From contig SYAC01000059.1 in NCBI GenBank assembly GCA_005787685.1, positions 27,086 to 91,085 on the forward strand: a stretch of 64,000 nucleotides of DNA. Direction: 5' to 3'. The DNA comes from Planctomycetia bacterium. Lineage in GTDB: Bacteria; Planctomycetota; Phycisphaerae; Phycisphaerales; SM1A02. Positions within the stretch are counted from its first letter, which is position 1, and every line of letters begins with the position of its first letter. Shown piece by piece: positions 16,077 through 24,784 of the stretch. The translations under genes and the position numbers were made by a program. The notes under the pieces were generated by a model. It ran no database searches. It was given only the letters and a program-made list of their open reading frames with translations, and was not told the origin of the DNA.

Positions 16077-19000
16077 TTACGCGGTTGGTGGCGCGGTTGG
16101 TGGCGCGGACTTTTGGGAAATAATCGCCTCGGGAAGAACTCCGTCCCCGCTGTCGGCCACAATTTCAGCGGCGCTTAACCACTCCGTGGCCAAGGTTCGG
16201 ATTGATTTCTCATCCAGTGAAAGAAGCGTGCCGTCCACGGCGGACTCATGCAAGCGCGCGAAGAACGCGCCCCAGGAATTGCGCCGCTCTGGTTCCACCG
16301 CGGCGCGCACCACCATTTCCGTGACCGCGTCGCGCTCGGCGCGCTCTGAAAGTTTGCCTCGAACACCCAGCGGAACAAGCCACGAAAGCGTGCGAATGAC
16401 TTTGGCGGGCCAATCGCTGGAGCGAAAATCAAGGCGAATAAAGCGTCCAAACACCGTCGCCTCAATGCGGTTCAAGAAGCGCCGCTCCATGCGGTCGCCG
16501 CGGCCAGCGCGCACATCAAGCCGCCGCCGAGTGAGTCGTCGCTGCTCCAAACTGGTGCTCATGGTGGCCACAAACACCAGATCGCGAATCAACATTACCT
16601 CCGCCAGCGGCAGTGGCGCGTACACCAATAATGGCCAACCATCTTTGGCGGAATCCGCCCGCGCCAAGCCGCGCAATAAGCGCGCGTATGTTTCGGCGTA
16701 TGTCATGCCACCCCACAACCAACAACGATGAAGACCCGTGACGGCATCGCGCCGCGCAGATCGGCCAGCGCGCGTTCCTGAAAGCGGAGCCATGGACTGC
16801 AACAACTCGCGCATCAACAAACGAAATCGTCCGCGTGAACGGCGCGCGAAGAAGCCACTTTCTGAAATTTCTAGATCAATGCGCCGCACCAAACGCGCCA
16901 AGCCTTCCGGTCCGCGGTCCTTGGTTTCACCGGCGCCAAGCGGCAAATTCATCAGGCGCGTGCGCTCGGTGGCAAGGACGCGACCGTATTGCATGGCTTG
17001 CACACAACGGCCATAGCCGCGCTCTTCTATGCGGCGAACCGCCGCCTCCAACGCGACTTCGCTCACTGGAAGAAGCCCTTGTTGAAAGGCCATTCCAAGC
17101 AAAACCAGATCCGCCAGGCGCTCAGTTAAAAAAGTCCGTCGACACAGATTGGCGACATCCATTAACAACACGCCGTCGCCGCGACACATGTACGACGCCG
17201 CCATTGGCAACTCGCCCGCGGCCTTGAAATCCGCCGCGTCCACTTGATCATCAAGCAACCCAGTGTTGGCAACCAGATAGGTGCGCTCGCGCTGACCCAC
17301 ACGCAGAAATGGATCGGGCCCAAGCGCGCGCACGGTCTCCACCGCGTCAAGGCCAATCACCACATCAGCTTCGCCGTAGGGAATTTGCGTGGCGCTTGTG
17401 GTGGCAATGGCGTCCAGACTTGTGAAGGCAACTTGACTCCACGCGCGTCGACCAGGGCCGATCGGTATGGATTGCGAAACCGCCTGGACGCGGTAGCCCA
17501 TAGAACGGCCGGCCTCGCATAAGGCAAGCGCCGCAAGTCCCGGCGCCTCGCCACGCCAACCTGCGAAGTGCGCGCGCCAGCGACCGCTGTCGGCATGAAT
17601 AATGCGCGGCGGAGCAGGCCGCGCAGCGCCAGGCTGCAACTCCTCTGGACGCGGCGGCTTGGTGCGCAAGACTTCAACTTGCTCAAGCAATGGCCGCGCG
17701 TGAAATTGAAATTGCGTTCCGGTGCGATCCGCAAGCACCTCTACCTTAAATTCTGTTTTAAGCGGATTTGTGCCGCGTTCAAGCCCTTTTTCAACCATCT
17801 CCGCAGGCGCGCCCACGCGCACGTCGCATGCCGCCTCCGCCGACCAAATGGCGCGCTGCAGTGGAACAAATCCCATGCGATCCACTTCGGCGAACGCGCG
17901 ATCAAGCAAATACACATCGCGTCGCGGCGGAGGGCCATCGCGTCCTATGACCACCGTGAGCCCCTCACGCAAAACCGCCGTGCGCAGCAACTCGCGAAAT
18001 GCTGGACGATCATTCAGATCGCCGCGCATAATTTCAACGGCGCTGGCGGCGTCCTGCGGAATAGCCGCGCGTGTGAGTTGCTCAATCTCGGGCGTGTCCT
18101 CACCACCCAAATCGCACACCGCTAAAATTCGCGGCATGGTATCGCGCGCGCCTTGACGCACGGCGGCTGCGCCCTCGCGCGCATAGCGGCGGCGATCCCA
18201 GGCTTCGATCACAACCAATCGATCCGATTCCGGAGCGCCGCTATTTTCAAAAATAATTCCAGTGCGTATTTCCTGCTGCGCAACCTCATTGCGCGAATCA
18301 AATTGATCAGCCACCTCCCGAATAATGGAACGCAGTGAATCCATGGCGCCCGAGACGCCAATGCCCTCGCCCCGATCGGGCACCTCGATCTGTTGCGTTT
18401 GTTCCACAACTTCCAAAAGCTTTTCCTTGATCACCAAAGAAGGTCGAACTCGGGTTAAAAGATGGCCAATTTTGCGCGCCAAGATGGATGGCCGCGTCGC
18501 GTCATTCATTTCCAGAATGGGTTCAACCGCGCCGTCGCTGGGCAGGCGATCCCACCAAATCGCGGCGATCTTTTCACCACCGCGGCGGGCCTGCTCCGCC
18601 AGTTGCAACACTTCACTCGCCAACATGCCTGGGCGCGGCTCCAACACAACCACATTGGCGCAACGCGACAACAACCGCACCAACGACGCGCTGTCCAGTG
18701 GGTGAGCCATGGTAAGCGCCAACAATGGCACACGCCCCAATAAACCCAATTCCTCCAACAAGTGGTGGATGGCCATGACGCATGAGCCCATTGCGATCAT
18801 GCCCCACGGCTCCATTTCTCCGGGCGAGGGCATCGCGCTGAATTGATTCAACTCCAAGCGACGCGCGATGGCCAACGGCTCCTCGCGCTCGGCCGCGCGC
18901 GTGGGCCGACGATTGCGCCGCAACTCCAGCGCTGCGTCGATGCGATCAAGCACACGATTGGGTTCCACTTCAAGCGTGTCCATGGAGCGCAGCAATCCAA

Positions 19001-19565
19001 CATGCACGATCAACGCCACCACGCGTTCGCAGGCTTGCGCCACGCGAAACGCATCTTGAATTCCAATTCGCAAACCCGCAACCGTGCTTGGCGCCAAGCA
19101 TGGCAAGTCCAATTGCGCCGCACTTTGCAGTGGACACGCGGCGGACGAGAGATATGGATTGTCCTCCAACACCAGCACCACCCGCCCCTCGCCACTGGCG
19201 CGCCCGCCACCCTCGCGCGCCAACACCTGCATGGCCGCGTGCAATTGATCGTTGGGAATAAAGGCGACAGCTCGTTTGCCCTGCGCCGCCGCTCTCAGCG
19301 CCAACTCAAGCGCGCGCGTGGCGTCCACGCAGATTTGCAGAGAAAGTCCGTGGCGCTGGGCCACCTCAAAGGCGCGCGGCTCCACAAAAATTCGAAACAG
19401 CATGTCCAGCGGCGGCTTGCGCGGAGCATAGACATCCGTAATTGGCCATTCGCATTCAAAAATACCCTTCAAAATGGCTTCAAATGCAGTGCATAGCGCA
19501 AAGCCCTCGGCGCGCACCACCGGCGGCGCCCACACATCATTTTGATTGCGTCCAAATACACTCAC
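16077..19565 (-). CDS. very large degenerate homologue of fused indolepyruvate:ferredoxin oxidoreductase
   Basis: The 1162-residue protein follows the plan of fused 2-oxoacid:acceptor (indolepyruvate-type) oxidoreductases. Residues about 18-215 resemble the alpha/pyrimidine domain (AEGFALCTAFEAILKGI, then VVLVLEDNPYLSSAACPLQS). Residues about 250-345 resemble domain II. Residues about 650-870 resemble the gamma domain. Residues about 900-1110 resemble the C-terminal DUF6537-type region (MTYAETYARLL). Between domain II and gamma the thiamine-diphosphate domain is reduced to a remnant. I find neither a GDG-(x25-30)-N motif nor any C-x2-C-x2-C iron-sulfur cluster. The gamma glycine motif is FAGWRGEAPG instead of GxGGQG. 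It is probably not an ordinary oxidoreductase. GTG start at 19565 overlaps the HAD phosphatase stop (GTGA), so the two are coupled. Confidence 0.65.
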   Translation of the reverse strand: MSVFGRNQNDVWAPPVVRAEGFALCTAFEAILKGIFECEWPITDVYAPRKPPLDMLFRIFVEPRAFEVAQRHGLSLQICVDATRALELALRAAAQGKRAVAFIPNDQLHAAMQVLAREGGGRASGEGRVVLVLEDNPYLSSAACPLQSAAQLDLPCLAPSTVAGLRIGIQDAFRVAQACERVVALIVHVGLLRSMDTLEVEPNRVLDRIDAALELRRNRRPTRAAEREEPLAIARRLELNQFSAMPSPGEMEPWGMIAMGSCVMAIHHLLEELGLLGRVPLLALTMAHPLDSASLVRLLSRCANVVVLEPRPGMLASEVLQLAEQARRGGEKIAAIWWDRLPSDGAVEPILEMNDATRPSILARKIGHLLTRVRPSLVIKEKLLEVVEQTQQIEVPDRGEGIGVSGAMDSLRSIIREVADQFDSRNEVAQQEIRTGIIFENSGAPESDRLVVIEAWDRRRYAREGAAAVRQGARDTMPRILAVCDLGGEDTPEIEQLTRAAIPQDAASAVEIMRGDLNDRPAFRELLRTAVLREGLTVVIGRDGPPPRRDVYLLDRAFAEVDRMGFVPLQRAIWSAEAACDVRVGAPAEMVEKGLERGTNPLKTEFKVEVLADRTGTQFQFHARPLLEQVEVLRTKPPRPEELQPGAARPAPPRIIHADSGRWRAHFAGWRGEAPGLAALALCEAGRSMGYRVQAVSQSIPIGPGRRAWSQVAFTSLDAIATTSATQIPYGEADVVIGLDAVETVRALGPDPFLRVGQRERTYLVANTGLLDDQVDAADFKAAGELPMAASYMCRGDGVLLMDVANLCRRTFLTERLADLVLLGMAFQQGLLPVSEVALEAAVRRIEERGYGRCVQAMQYGRVLATERTRLMNLPLGAGETKDRGPEGLARLVRRIDLEISESGFFARRSRGRFRLLMRELLQSMAPLSGTRAGRSARRDAVTGLHRCWLWGGMTYAETYARLLRGLARADSAKDGWPLLVYAPLPLAEVMLIRDLVFVATMSTSLEQRRLTRRRLDVRAGRGDRMERRFLNRIEATVFGRFIRLDFRSSDWPAKVIRTLSWLVPLGVRGKLSERAERDAVTEMVVRAAVEPERRNSWGAFFARLHESAVDGTLLSLDEKSIRTLATEWLSAAEIVADSGDGVLPEAIISQKSAPPTAPPTA

Positions 19566-20455
19566 ACTGTGGATCGTACCGATTGTGCGTTGATGACTCC
19601 GCTTAAAATTTGCTCGGCGGCGTGGGCGAAACCATCCTCATTATGGTGCGGCACAATGTGCTTGGCCAGCGGACGAAGATCGGCGTGCGCATTTTGCATG
19701 GCAATTCCAACGCCGGCCTCACGCACCATGGTGAGATCGTTCAGACCATCGCCAATGGCGAACACCTGCTCATTGGCCAGGCCATGTCGATCGCGCAACT
19801 TTTGAATCATGGTCCACTTGTCGCTCTCCACGGAATAGATTTCAAGCAGATGCGTTTCGCTTCCAACGGCCGCGCTGGATGTCACGGCGCTCCATGATTG
19901 CATGGTGGTCTGTCCGTGAAATTGCGCGCGCATGGCGGCGCACACTGGCGCCAACACATCGCCATTCTCCACCGCTCCCACACGCAGCACATGGTCAAAA
20001 CCCAATGCCTCCAACTCGTGCAGCGTCCGCACACGCCGCACATCCACTTGATGCGTCTTCAACCACCACTCGGTGGCTGGATTGACTTTCCCCGTGCCCA
20101 CCAAACAATAATCGTGGCAACTTCCGTCGTGATCGCGCAGCAAGTGCGCCAACAAACCGCGTTCAATCACCGCCTGAATCAAACTGCGTGCGAGTTCGGG
20201 ATGGATAGTAAGTCGCTCCACGGTTTTTCCAGTGGCCGCGTCGCTCATCACGCTTCCGCCCGCAGTGACCGCCATGCCTTTGGCTTGGATCACCTCCAAA
20301 ATTCGCCGCGATTCCCGCCACGATCGACCCGTGGCCGGAACAACCTTGAAACCCGCCGCGCGCAGGTCCGTGACGGCCTTGAAATTGCGCGGCGAAACCT
20401 TGCCGCCCGCATCCAGCAGCGTTCCATCCAAGTCGACGGCGATTAAACCTTTCAT
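19562..20455 (-). CDS. Cof-type HAD-IIB phosphatase
   Basis: The product is 297 residues from ATG at 20455. Motif I is IAVDLDGTLLDAGG (nucleophile D8, acid D10), motif II includes VPATGRSWRE, and the C-terminal motif IV is FAIGDGLNDLTMVREAGVGI. Cof-type enzymes dephosphorylate sugar phosphates, nucleotides or cofactors such as FMN and PLP, and the substrate cannot be assigned. An upstream extension to 20539 overlaps the divergent gene at 20517 and is unlikely. Its stop overlaps the GTG start of the large oxidoreductase-like gene by four bases, so the two proteins may act together. Confidence 0.88.
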   Translation of the reverse strand: MKGLIAVDLDGTLLDAGGKVSPRNFKAVTDLRAAGFKVVPATGRSWRESRRILEVIQAKGMAVTAGGSVMSDAATGKTVERLTIHPELARSLIQAVIERGLLAHLLRDHDGSCHDYCLVGTGKVNPATEWWLKTHQVDVRRVRTLHELEALGFDHVLRVGAVENGDVLAPVCAAMRAQFHGQTTMQSWSAVTSSAAVGSETHLLEIYSVESDKWTMIQKLRDRHGLANEQVFAIGDGLNDLTMVREAGVGIAMQNAHADLRPLAKHIVPHHNEDGFAHAAEQILSGVINAQSVRSTV

Positions 20456-20516
20456 GTCCGCAGCATAGGGGCAACGCCATGAGAAGTCGCCACTTCTCGC
20501 TACACTCATTTGCCTT

Positions 20517-21341
20517 ATGGACAACCGACTCAAAGACATTCAACAAGGCACGCTCACCGAGAGCCGCCTGAACAGCGATTTTCTTTTCTGGCTCAAGACC
20601 AAGGGACCCAACTATTTATTGGTGGCCATGTTGGTGTTGTGCGGATTCATGGGTTTGAACTGGTGGGAAAATCGCGTGATGCAGGCGCGCGATAGCGCGT
20701 GGAGCGAATTTCTGAGCGCGCAAACTCCGCTGGAATTGATTGAGGTCGCCAACAAAAATGCTGGAACCGATTCCATCTCGCAATTGGCCACGCTCAACGC
20801 CGCCGACGCCTACATGATGTCCTTGCAAATGAACAAGCGATTTGATCGCGAAGCGGGCGCGGCGGACGCGGCGCTGACACCCGATATGCGCGTGGAATAT
20901 CTCGCGGAGGCCGCCCGCTTGTACGCCAAAGTGGCCAGCGAAGGTTCGACCACGATTGGTCCCGCAAGTCTGCTCACGGTATCCGCGCTGTTTGGTCAAG
21001 CGGCTGTCGCTGAAACAAAAAATGATCCGACCCAAGCCGGGCTGCTTCTGACTCAAGCCAAGGAACTGGCCGCCAAGACCTATCCGCATTTGGCGACCGT
21101 GGCGGACAATCGCAAGCAATCCTTGCCCGAATTGACCAAAGTTCGCGACATGCCCCCGCGACCGGTGGACCAAAACACTTCCATGGACGCCTCGGCGAGC
21201 ACCCAAAATGTGTTGATGCCAGTCAACGCAACAACCGACGCGACCAACTCTGCGCCCATGCCTATTCGCGTGACTCCCATTGAAACTGCTCCAGTATCCA
21301 CGCCATCCACTGAGCCCGCCGCGCCCGCTTCACCAAAGTAA
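20517..21341 (+). CDS. single-pass membrane protein, TPR/YfgM-like
   Basis: This 274-residue protein has a short cytoplasmic N-terminus, one transmembrane helix at about residues 33-48 (YLLVAMLVLCGFMGLNWW), and a helical periplasmic part with repeats that resemble TPR units (LATLNAADAYMMSLQMNK, EYLAEAARLYAKVAS, PASLLTVSALFGQAAVAE). The layout recalls YfgM/tetratricopeptide anchor proteins of the Sec/BamB context, but the match is only in architecture. The last 70 residues are rich in Pro, Thr, Ala and Ser and are probably disordered. The next gene, a pseudouridine synthase, begins 12 bases later. There is no ribosome binding site; TACACT lies 10 bases ahead of the ATG. Confidence 0.6.
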   Translation: MDNRLKDIQQGTLTESRLNSDFLFWLKTKGPNYLLVAMLVLCGFMGLNWWENRVMQARDSAWSEFLSAQTPLELIEVANKNAGTDSISQLATLNAADAYMMSLQMNKRFDREAGAADAALTPDMRVEYLAEAARLYAKVASEGSTTIGPASLLTVSALFGQAAVAETKNDPTQAGLLLTQAKELAAKTYPHLATVADNRKQSLPELTKVRDMPPRPVDQNTSMDASASTQNVLMPVNATTDATNSAPMPIRVTPIETAPVSTPSTEPAAPASPK

Positions 21342-21353
21342 TCGCGCCAGTGA

Positions 21354-22466
21354 ATGAGAGAGCCCAACGAAATCAATCCCGAGGAACTTCAGGCGCTCTA
21401 TGAGGGCCAAGAAGGCGACGACGACACTCCGATCAAGGTGACATTTGAATTGCAGCGCGACTTGGACAAGCGCCTTGACCGCTATTTGGTCGACCGCATT
21501 CCATTTCTCAGCCGCACCTCGCTGCAGCGTCTGATCCATGAGCAAAGCATCACGGTGAACGGGCGCATTCCAAAGCCCAGCACCAAGTTGCACAAGGGCG
21601 ACACCATTGTCGCGGTGCTTCCGCCGCCACCTTCCAGCGAGGTTCCACCCGACGACATTCCACTGGACATTGTGCATGAGGACAACGACATTATTGTTGT
21701 CAACAAGCAAGCTGGACTGCTGGTGCATCCGGCGCGCAGCTACAAGCGCGGGACGCTCATCAACGCGTTGGCCTGGCATTTTCTGCATCGCTCGCAAGGC
21801 GCGTTGAGCGAAGTTGGCAAGGAGTTCGCGCGTCCAGGCGTGGTGCATCGCCTAGATCGCTGGACCACCGGCGTCATGGTGGCCGCCAAGACCGACACCG
21901 CGCACTGGCGCATCGCCAAGCAATTTGAGAATCGCACCACTGAAAAACGCTATCTGGCGTTGGTGCATGGAACGCCCGAGCCGGTGACGGATTTGATTGA
22001 TTTACCGCTGGGAAAGCACGCAACGATTCGCGAGTTGTACGCGGTGCGCTGGGGCGACGAGGGCAAGGAAAGCCGCACCATCTATAGAACCATTGAGCGC
22101 TACGACGGCTTTGCCCTGGTTGAATTGGAATTGCTGACTGGGCGTACGCATCAAATCCGCGTGCATATGAGCCACTTGGGTTGGCCCATTGTGGGCGACG
22201 ACATGTACGACGGCAAGCGGCTCACCGCGGCACAGTTGGGCATTGATGGTGGCGACAGTACGCGCATTGTCATGGATCGCCAAGCGCTGCATGCGGCAAT
22301 GTTGCGCTTGGATCATCCGACTTCGCGCCAGAAGGTCACCTTCACTGGCGCGGTGCCCGATGACTTTCGCGAGATTATTTTCGCTCTGCGTAAAAAAGGC
22401 TACGAGGCTGTGGACGCGGCTGGCTCCACGCTGTCGCTGGAAAAGCTCGGCTTGTCACGCCAATAA
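21354..22466 (+). CDS. RluA-family 23S rRNA pseudouridine synthase
   Basis: The 370 residues have an N-terminal S4 RNA-binding domain (about residues 35-90, RLDRYLVDRIPFLSRTSLQ) and an RluA catalytic domain. The catalytic Asp is D168 in PGVVHRLDRWTTGVMVAAKT. RTHQIRVHMSHLGWPIVGD is the other family block. S4 plus RluA fits RluD or RluC most closely. RluD modifies helix 69 of 23S rRNA, but the exact uridine cannot be assigned from sequence alone. The first 30 acidic residues are an unusual extension. Probably in one operon with the preceding membrane protein. Convergent with aat. Confidence 0.87.
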   Translation: MREPNEINPEELQALYEGQEGDDDTPIKVTFELQRDLDKRLDRYLVDRIPFLSRTSLQRLIHEQSITVNGRIPKPSTKLHKGDTIVAVLPPPPSSEVPPDDIPLDIVHEDNDIIVVNKQAGLLVHPARSYKRGTLINALAWHFLHRSQGALSEVGKEFARPGVVHRLDRWTTGVMVAAKTDTAHWRIAKQFENRTTEKRYLALVHGTPEPVTDLIDLPLGKHATIRELYAVRWGDEGKESRTIYRTIERYDGFALVELELLTGRTHQIRVHMSHLGWPIVGDDMYDGKRLTAAQLGIDGGDSTRIVMDRQALHAAMLRLDHPTSRQKVTFTGAVPDDFREIIFALRKKGYEAVDAAGSTLSLEKLGLSRQ

Positions 22467-22482
22467 AGTTCCTTGCGAACTG

Positions 22483-22501
22483 CGCGCGCAACTTGCGCGC
22501 G
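22483..22501. repeat. perfect inverted repeat between convergent genes
   Basis: CGCGCGCAA-C-TTGCGCGCG is a perfect 9-bp inverted repeat placed between the ends of the pseudouridine synthase gene (22466) and aat (22519). It would form a very stable hairpin in either transcript. There is no T-tract on either side, so at most it is a non-canonical two-way terminator or RNA end-protecting structure. Confidence 0.5.
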
Positions 22502-22518
22502 ATATTGGCGAATCAAAA

Positions 22519-23127
22519 TTAAAATGACACATCCAAGTCCAGCGCCGTCCCCAACTGCGCCCCATAGTCCGCCGCGGATATTTCAACGCCGCCAAAGCTC
22601 AACACCAACGGATTGGAATATTGGCTGTCAAGCAGCGTAAATTGCCTTGATTTCAAGTGCGTGACCAGCCAATGCAAGCATGCCTTGCTGGCGTTGCCCG
22701 CGCCGGCGTTGCGTAACACAAACATGCTTTCGCCAAAGAAGGCTCCACCAATGGCAACTCCATACAGTCCCCCCACCAACTTGTCATCCAACCACGCCTC
22801 GACGCTGTGGGCAAAACCCAAGGCATGCAACGCGCAGTACGCCGCCACCATGGATTCGGAAATCCATGTGCGCTCTTGATCTGGCCGCGGCAACATGCAT
22901 CCGCGCATCACTTGCTCAAACGCCGTGTCGGCGCGTAAGCGAAACAGGCTTGATCGGATCGCACGCTGCGAAGTGTGCGGCAGTTGAAATGCGTTCAGCG
23001 GAATCACGCAGCGCGGATCGCATGTGTAGTAGTTCACCACGCCGGTCTCCGCATCCGCCATTGGAAACGCTCCGCTGGCGTATGCGGCCAGCAATGATTC
23101 TGGAGAAAGATCAGCCTGGCTTGACAT
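22519..23127 (-). CDS. aat: leucyl/phenylalanyl-tRNA--protein transferase
   Basis: Transfers Leu or Phe from tRNA to proteins with N-terminal Arg or Lys, marking them for the ClpS/ClpAP N-end rule pathway. The 202 residues show the family blocks: LLAAYASGAFPMADAETG, WYxCDPR-like YYTCDPRCVIPL, TWISESMVAAYCALHALGFAHSVEAW (aligned in parts), GGLYGVAIGGAFFGESMF and LLDSQYSNPLVLSFGG. ATG at 23127 is the start closest to the family N-terminus. In-frame ATGs at 23157 and further up would add 10 or more residues. The following gene on the plus strand is a small hypothetical. Confidence 0.92.
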   Translation of the reverse strand: MSSQADLSPESLLAAYASGAFPMADAETGVVNYYTCDPRCVIPLNAFQLPHTSQRAIRSSLFRLRADTAFEQVMRGCMLPRPDQERTWISESMVAAYCALHALGFAHSVEAWLDDKLVGGLYGVAIGGAFFGESMFVLRNAGAGNASKACLHWLVTHLKSRQFTLLDSQYSNPLVLSFGGVEISAADYGAQLGTALDLDVSF

Positions 23128-23222
23128 AGGTTTGATTGTGTCCAATTGCCCGCGCATGGCAAGTCCCAAAGCCTTGCGCAATTTCATGTGGCGCCCACAC
23201 TTCAACCGATAGACAGTGCGAC

Positions 23223-23471
23223 ATGATGTGTGGCAATGGACATCTTGACGGACAAGTGATTGCCTTGACCAGCAAAATAATTCACCACGACCACGTTGTG
23301 GATTTAGTGGTGGTCTTTGATGGCCAGCCGACCGGCGTACCTATTCGAGTCACTGGTTTGGCGCTTCCAGCCGGCGGCATTGACTCCGGCAGCCGTATTC
23401 AAGTCGCCTGGATTTCTGGACGGGTTCAGTCCATCCGATTGCTGCAATCTCCCGCCTATTTGCTGGCTTGA
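23223..23471 (+). CDS. small hypothetical protein
   Basis: The 82-residue frame starts MMCGNGHLDGQVIALTSKI and has a pattern of alternating hydrophobic residues (DLVVVFDGQPTGVPIRVTG, SGSRIQVAWISGRVQSIRL) that suggests a small beta-rich domain. I do not recognise it. It has no clear ribosome binding site. It could be real because its composition is protein-like and it fills the space between aat and the next gene, but it could also be chance. Confidence 0.4.
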   Translation: MMCGNGHLDGQVIALTSKIIHHDHVVDLVVVFDGQPTGVPIRVTGLALPAGGIDSGSRIQVAWISGRVQSIRLLQSPAYLLA

Positions 23472-23475
23472 GCCT

Positions 23476-23823
23476 TCAAACAACCTCTATGAGCCCCCCG
23501 CGCAGCGCTGTCCATTTTTCAACGCGCCAAGGCTTGAGTTGATCGGCCGTTTCGGCTAAAGTTTCCCCCCTCGGGCCGTCGGTGACGAACTCCACAAGAG
23601 TCGGCGCCGCACGGGGCGTGCCGTCGCGGCTGACGGGCGCTCCTGCCTCGACGACAGCCGCGGTGCGGGGAATGGTCCCTGAGCCGCGAAAAGAGTTGCG
23701 CGCGTGCGGGCTCTTCGGTTCAGGTTGACTTTTTCTCGGAGCACATTCACAAGCGACACACTCAACACAACTCAACAGACGCTTCTCACAATCCGCAATG
23801 GATTGATCCAAGATAGAATTCAT
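23476..23823 (-). CDS. hypothetical cysteine-containing small protein
   Basis: A 115-residue frame from ATG at 23823. The N-terminus MNSILDQSIADCEKRLLSCVE is helical and followed by ECVACECAPRKSQ, giving four cysteines in about 16 residues. The middle is Pro/Arg/Ser-rich and the end (LKPWRVEKWTALRGGLIEVV) is more ordered. No family recognised. The base composition is noticeably more GC-rich than the neighbouring tRNA region. It ends 4 bases from the convergent small frame at 23471. Its start overlaps the predicted tRNA-Gln promoter. Confidence 0.45.
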   Translation of the reverse strand: MNSILDQSIADCEKRLLSCVECVACECAPRKSQPEPKSPHARNSFRGSGTIPRTAAVVEAGAPVSRDGTPRAAPTLVEFVTDGPRGETLAETADQLKPWRVEKWTALRGGLIEVV

Positions 23824-23832
23824 AGATAGTAT
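23803..23832 (+). promoter_or_regulatory. predicted promoter of tRNA-Gln
   Basis: TTGATC (23803-23808) and TAGTAT (23827-23832) are 18 bases apart, with the tRNA beginning 17 bases after the -10. The spacing suits a sigma-70 type promoter. Confidence 0.4.
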
Positions 23833-23849
23833 TGAAATTGAATTTATTT

Positions 23850-23920
23850 TGGCCCGTGGTGTAACGGTAGCACAGGAGATTTTGGTTCTCCTTGTCCTAG
23901 TTCGAATCTAGGCGGGCCAA
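23850..23920 (+). tRNA. tRNA-Gln (anticodon TTG)
   Basis: The acceptor stem TGGCCCG (23850-23856) pairs with CGGGCCA (23913-23919). The anticodon arm is GGAGA-TTTTGGT-TCTCC, giving anticodon TTG, which reads CAA/CAG as glutamine. The T arm CCTAG-TTCGAAT-CTAGG is perfect. A U1-A72 pair is typical of tRNA-Gln. CCA is not encoded. The glmU start follows 70 bases later without an obvious terminator. Confidence 0.96.
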
Positions 23921-23989
23921 TTCTATTCACACCAGAGGCAGCGTCCGCGCGCAAGCGTGTTGAGTGCCGCCTTCATTGCAAATCTCATC

Positions 23990-24784
23990 ATGAACAACCA
24001 CACCACGACAACTTCGCCCGACTCCGCAATTATTTTGGCGGCAGGAAAAGGCACGCGCATGAACAGCGACTTGCCCAAGGTCATGCATCCGGTGGCCGGG
24101 CAACCCATGGTGAAGTGGGTTGTGCAAAGCGCCCGCCAAGTGGGCGCCAAAGAAATTGTGCTCGTCGTGGGCCACCGCGCCGATGTTGTGCAAGCCGCGT
24201 TCGCCAATGACAAACCCGCCTGCCACTGCGTCATGCAATCGCCGCAACAGGGAACTGGCCACGCCGTTGATCAAGCGCGCGCGCTGCATGAAAAAGGCTT
24301 GCTGGGGGAAAATGTCTTCGTGTTGTGCGGAGACGGCCCGCTGATTCAAGCGCAAACCCTGCGAAAATTATGGCAAAAGCATGACAGTGAACACGCCGCC
24401 GCCAGCCTGGCCACCAGCATTGTCAAGGACGCCAGTGGCTACGGCCGCATTGAGCGCGACGGCGCCGGAAAGTTTCTGCGCATTGTGGAGCAGAAGGACG
24501 CCACGCCCGCGCAACTGGCGTTGAAGGAGATCAATCCCAGCTACTACCTCTTCAATACCAAGGCGTTGTTTGAGGCCCTGAAATTGGTCACCAACAAGAA
24601 CGCCAACGGCGAGTACTACATCACCGATGTCTTTGAACTGCTGCTCAAGCGCGGTTTGCATATCGCCGTCATGAACGCGGTGCCAGAGGAGGAAGTCCTC
24701 AGCATCAACACCCCGCAACAACTCGCGCAAGTGGACGGAATTCTGCGCGCACGCAATCGCATTCCATTGGAATCCACATCATGA
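23990..24784 (+). CDS. glmU: UDP-N-acetylglucosamine pyrophosphorylase, single-domain GlmU
   Basis: The 264-residue protein contains only the uridylyltransferase half of GlmU: AIILAAGKGTRMNSDLPKVM (nucleotide-binding loop and lysine), QQGTGHAVDQA, VLCGDGPLI, GYGRIERD, then EINPSYYLFN and NANGEYYITDVFELL. The left-handed beta-helix acetyltransferase domain of bifunctional GlmU is absent, so the glucosamine-1-phosphate acetylation step must be encoded elsewhere. It makes UDP-GlcNAc from GlcNAc-1-phosphate and UTP for peptidoglycan and glycan synthesis. ATG at 23990. Its stop overlaps the ATG of prs by four bases. The order glmU-prs-rplY-pth is the same as Bacillus gcaD-prs-ctc-spoVC. Confidence 0.88.
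   Translation: MNNHTTTTSPDSAIILAAGKGTRMNSDLPKVMHPVAGQPMVKWVVQSARQVGAKEIVLVVGHRADVVQAAFANDKPACHCVMQSPQQGTGHAVDQARALHEKGLLGENVFVLCGDGPLIQAQTLRKLWQKHDSEHAAASLATSIVKDASGYGRIERDGAGKFLRIVEQKDATPAQLALKEINPSYYLFNTKALFEALKLVTNKNANGEYYITDVFELLLKRGLHIAVMNAVPEEEVLSINTPQQLAQVDGILRARNRIPLESTS

Noticed and set aside
18843..19496. 217-codon plus-strand frame inside the oxidoreductase-like gene
   Set aside because: Antisense to the large gene, with low-complexity Arg/Gln/His content; no start signal or family match.
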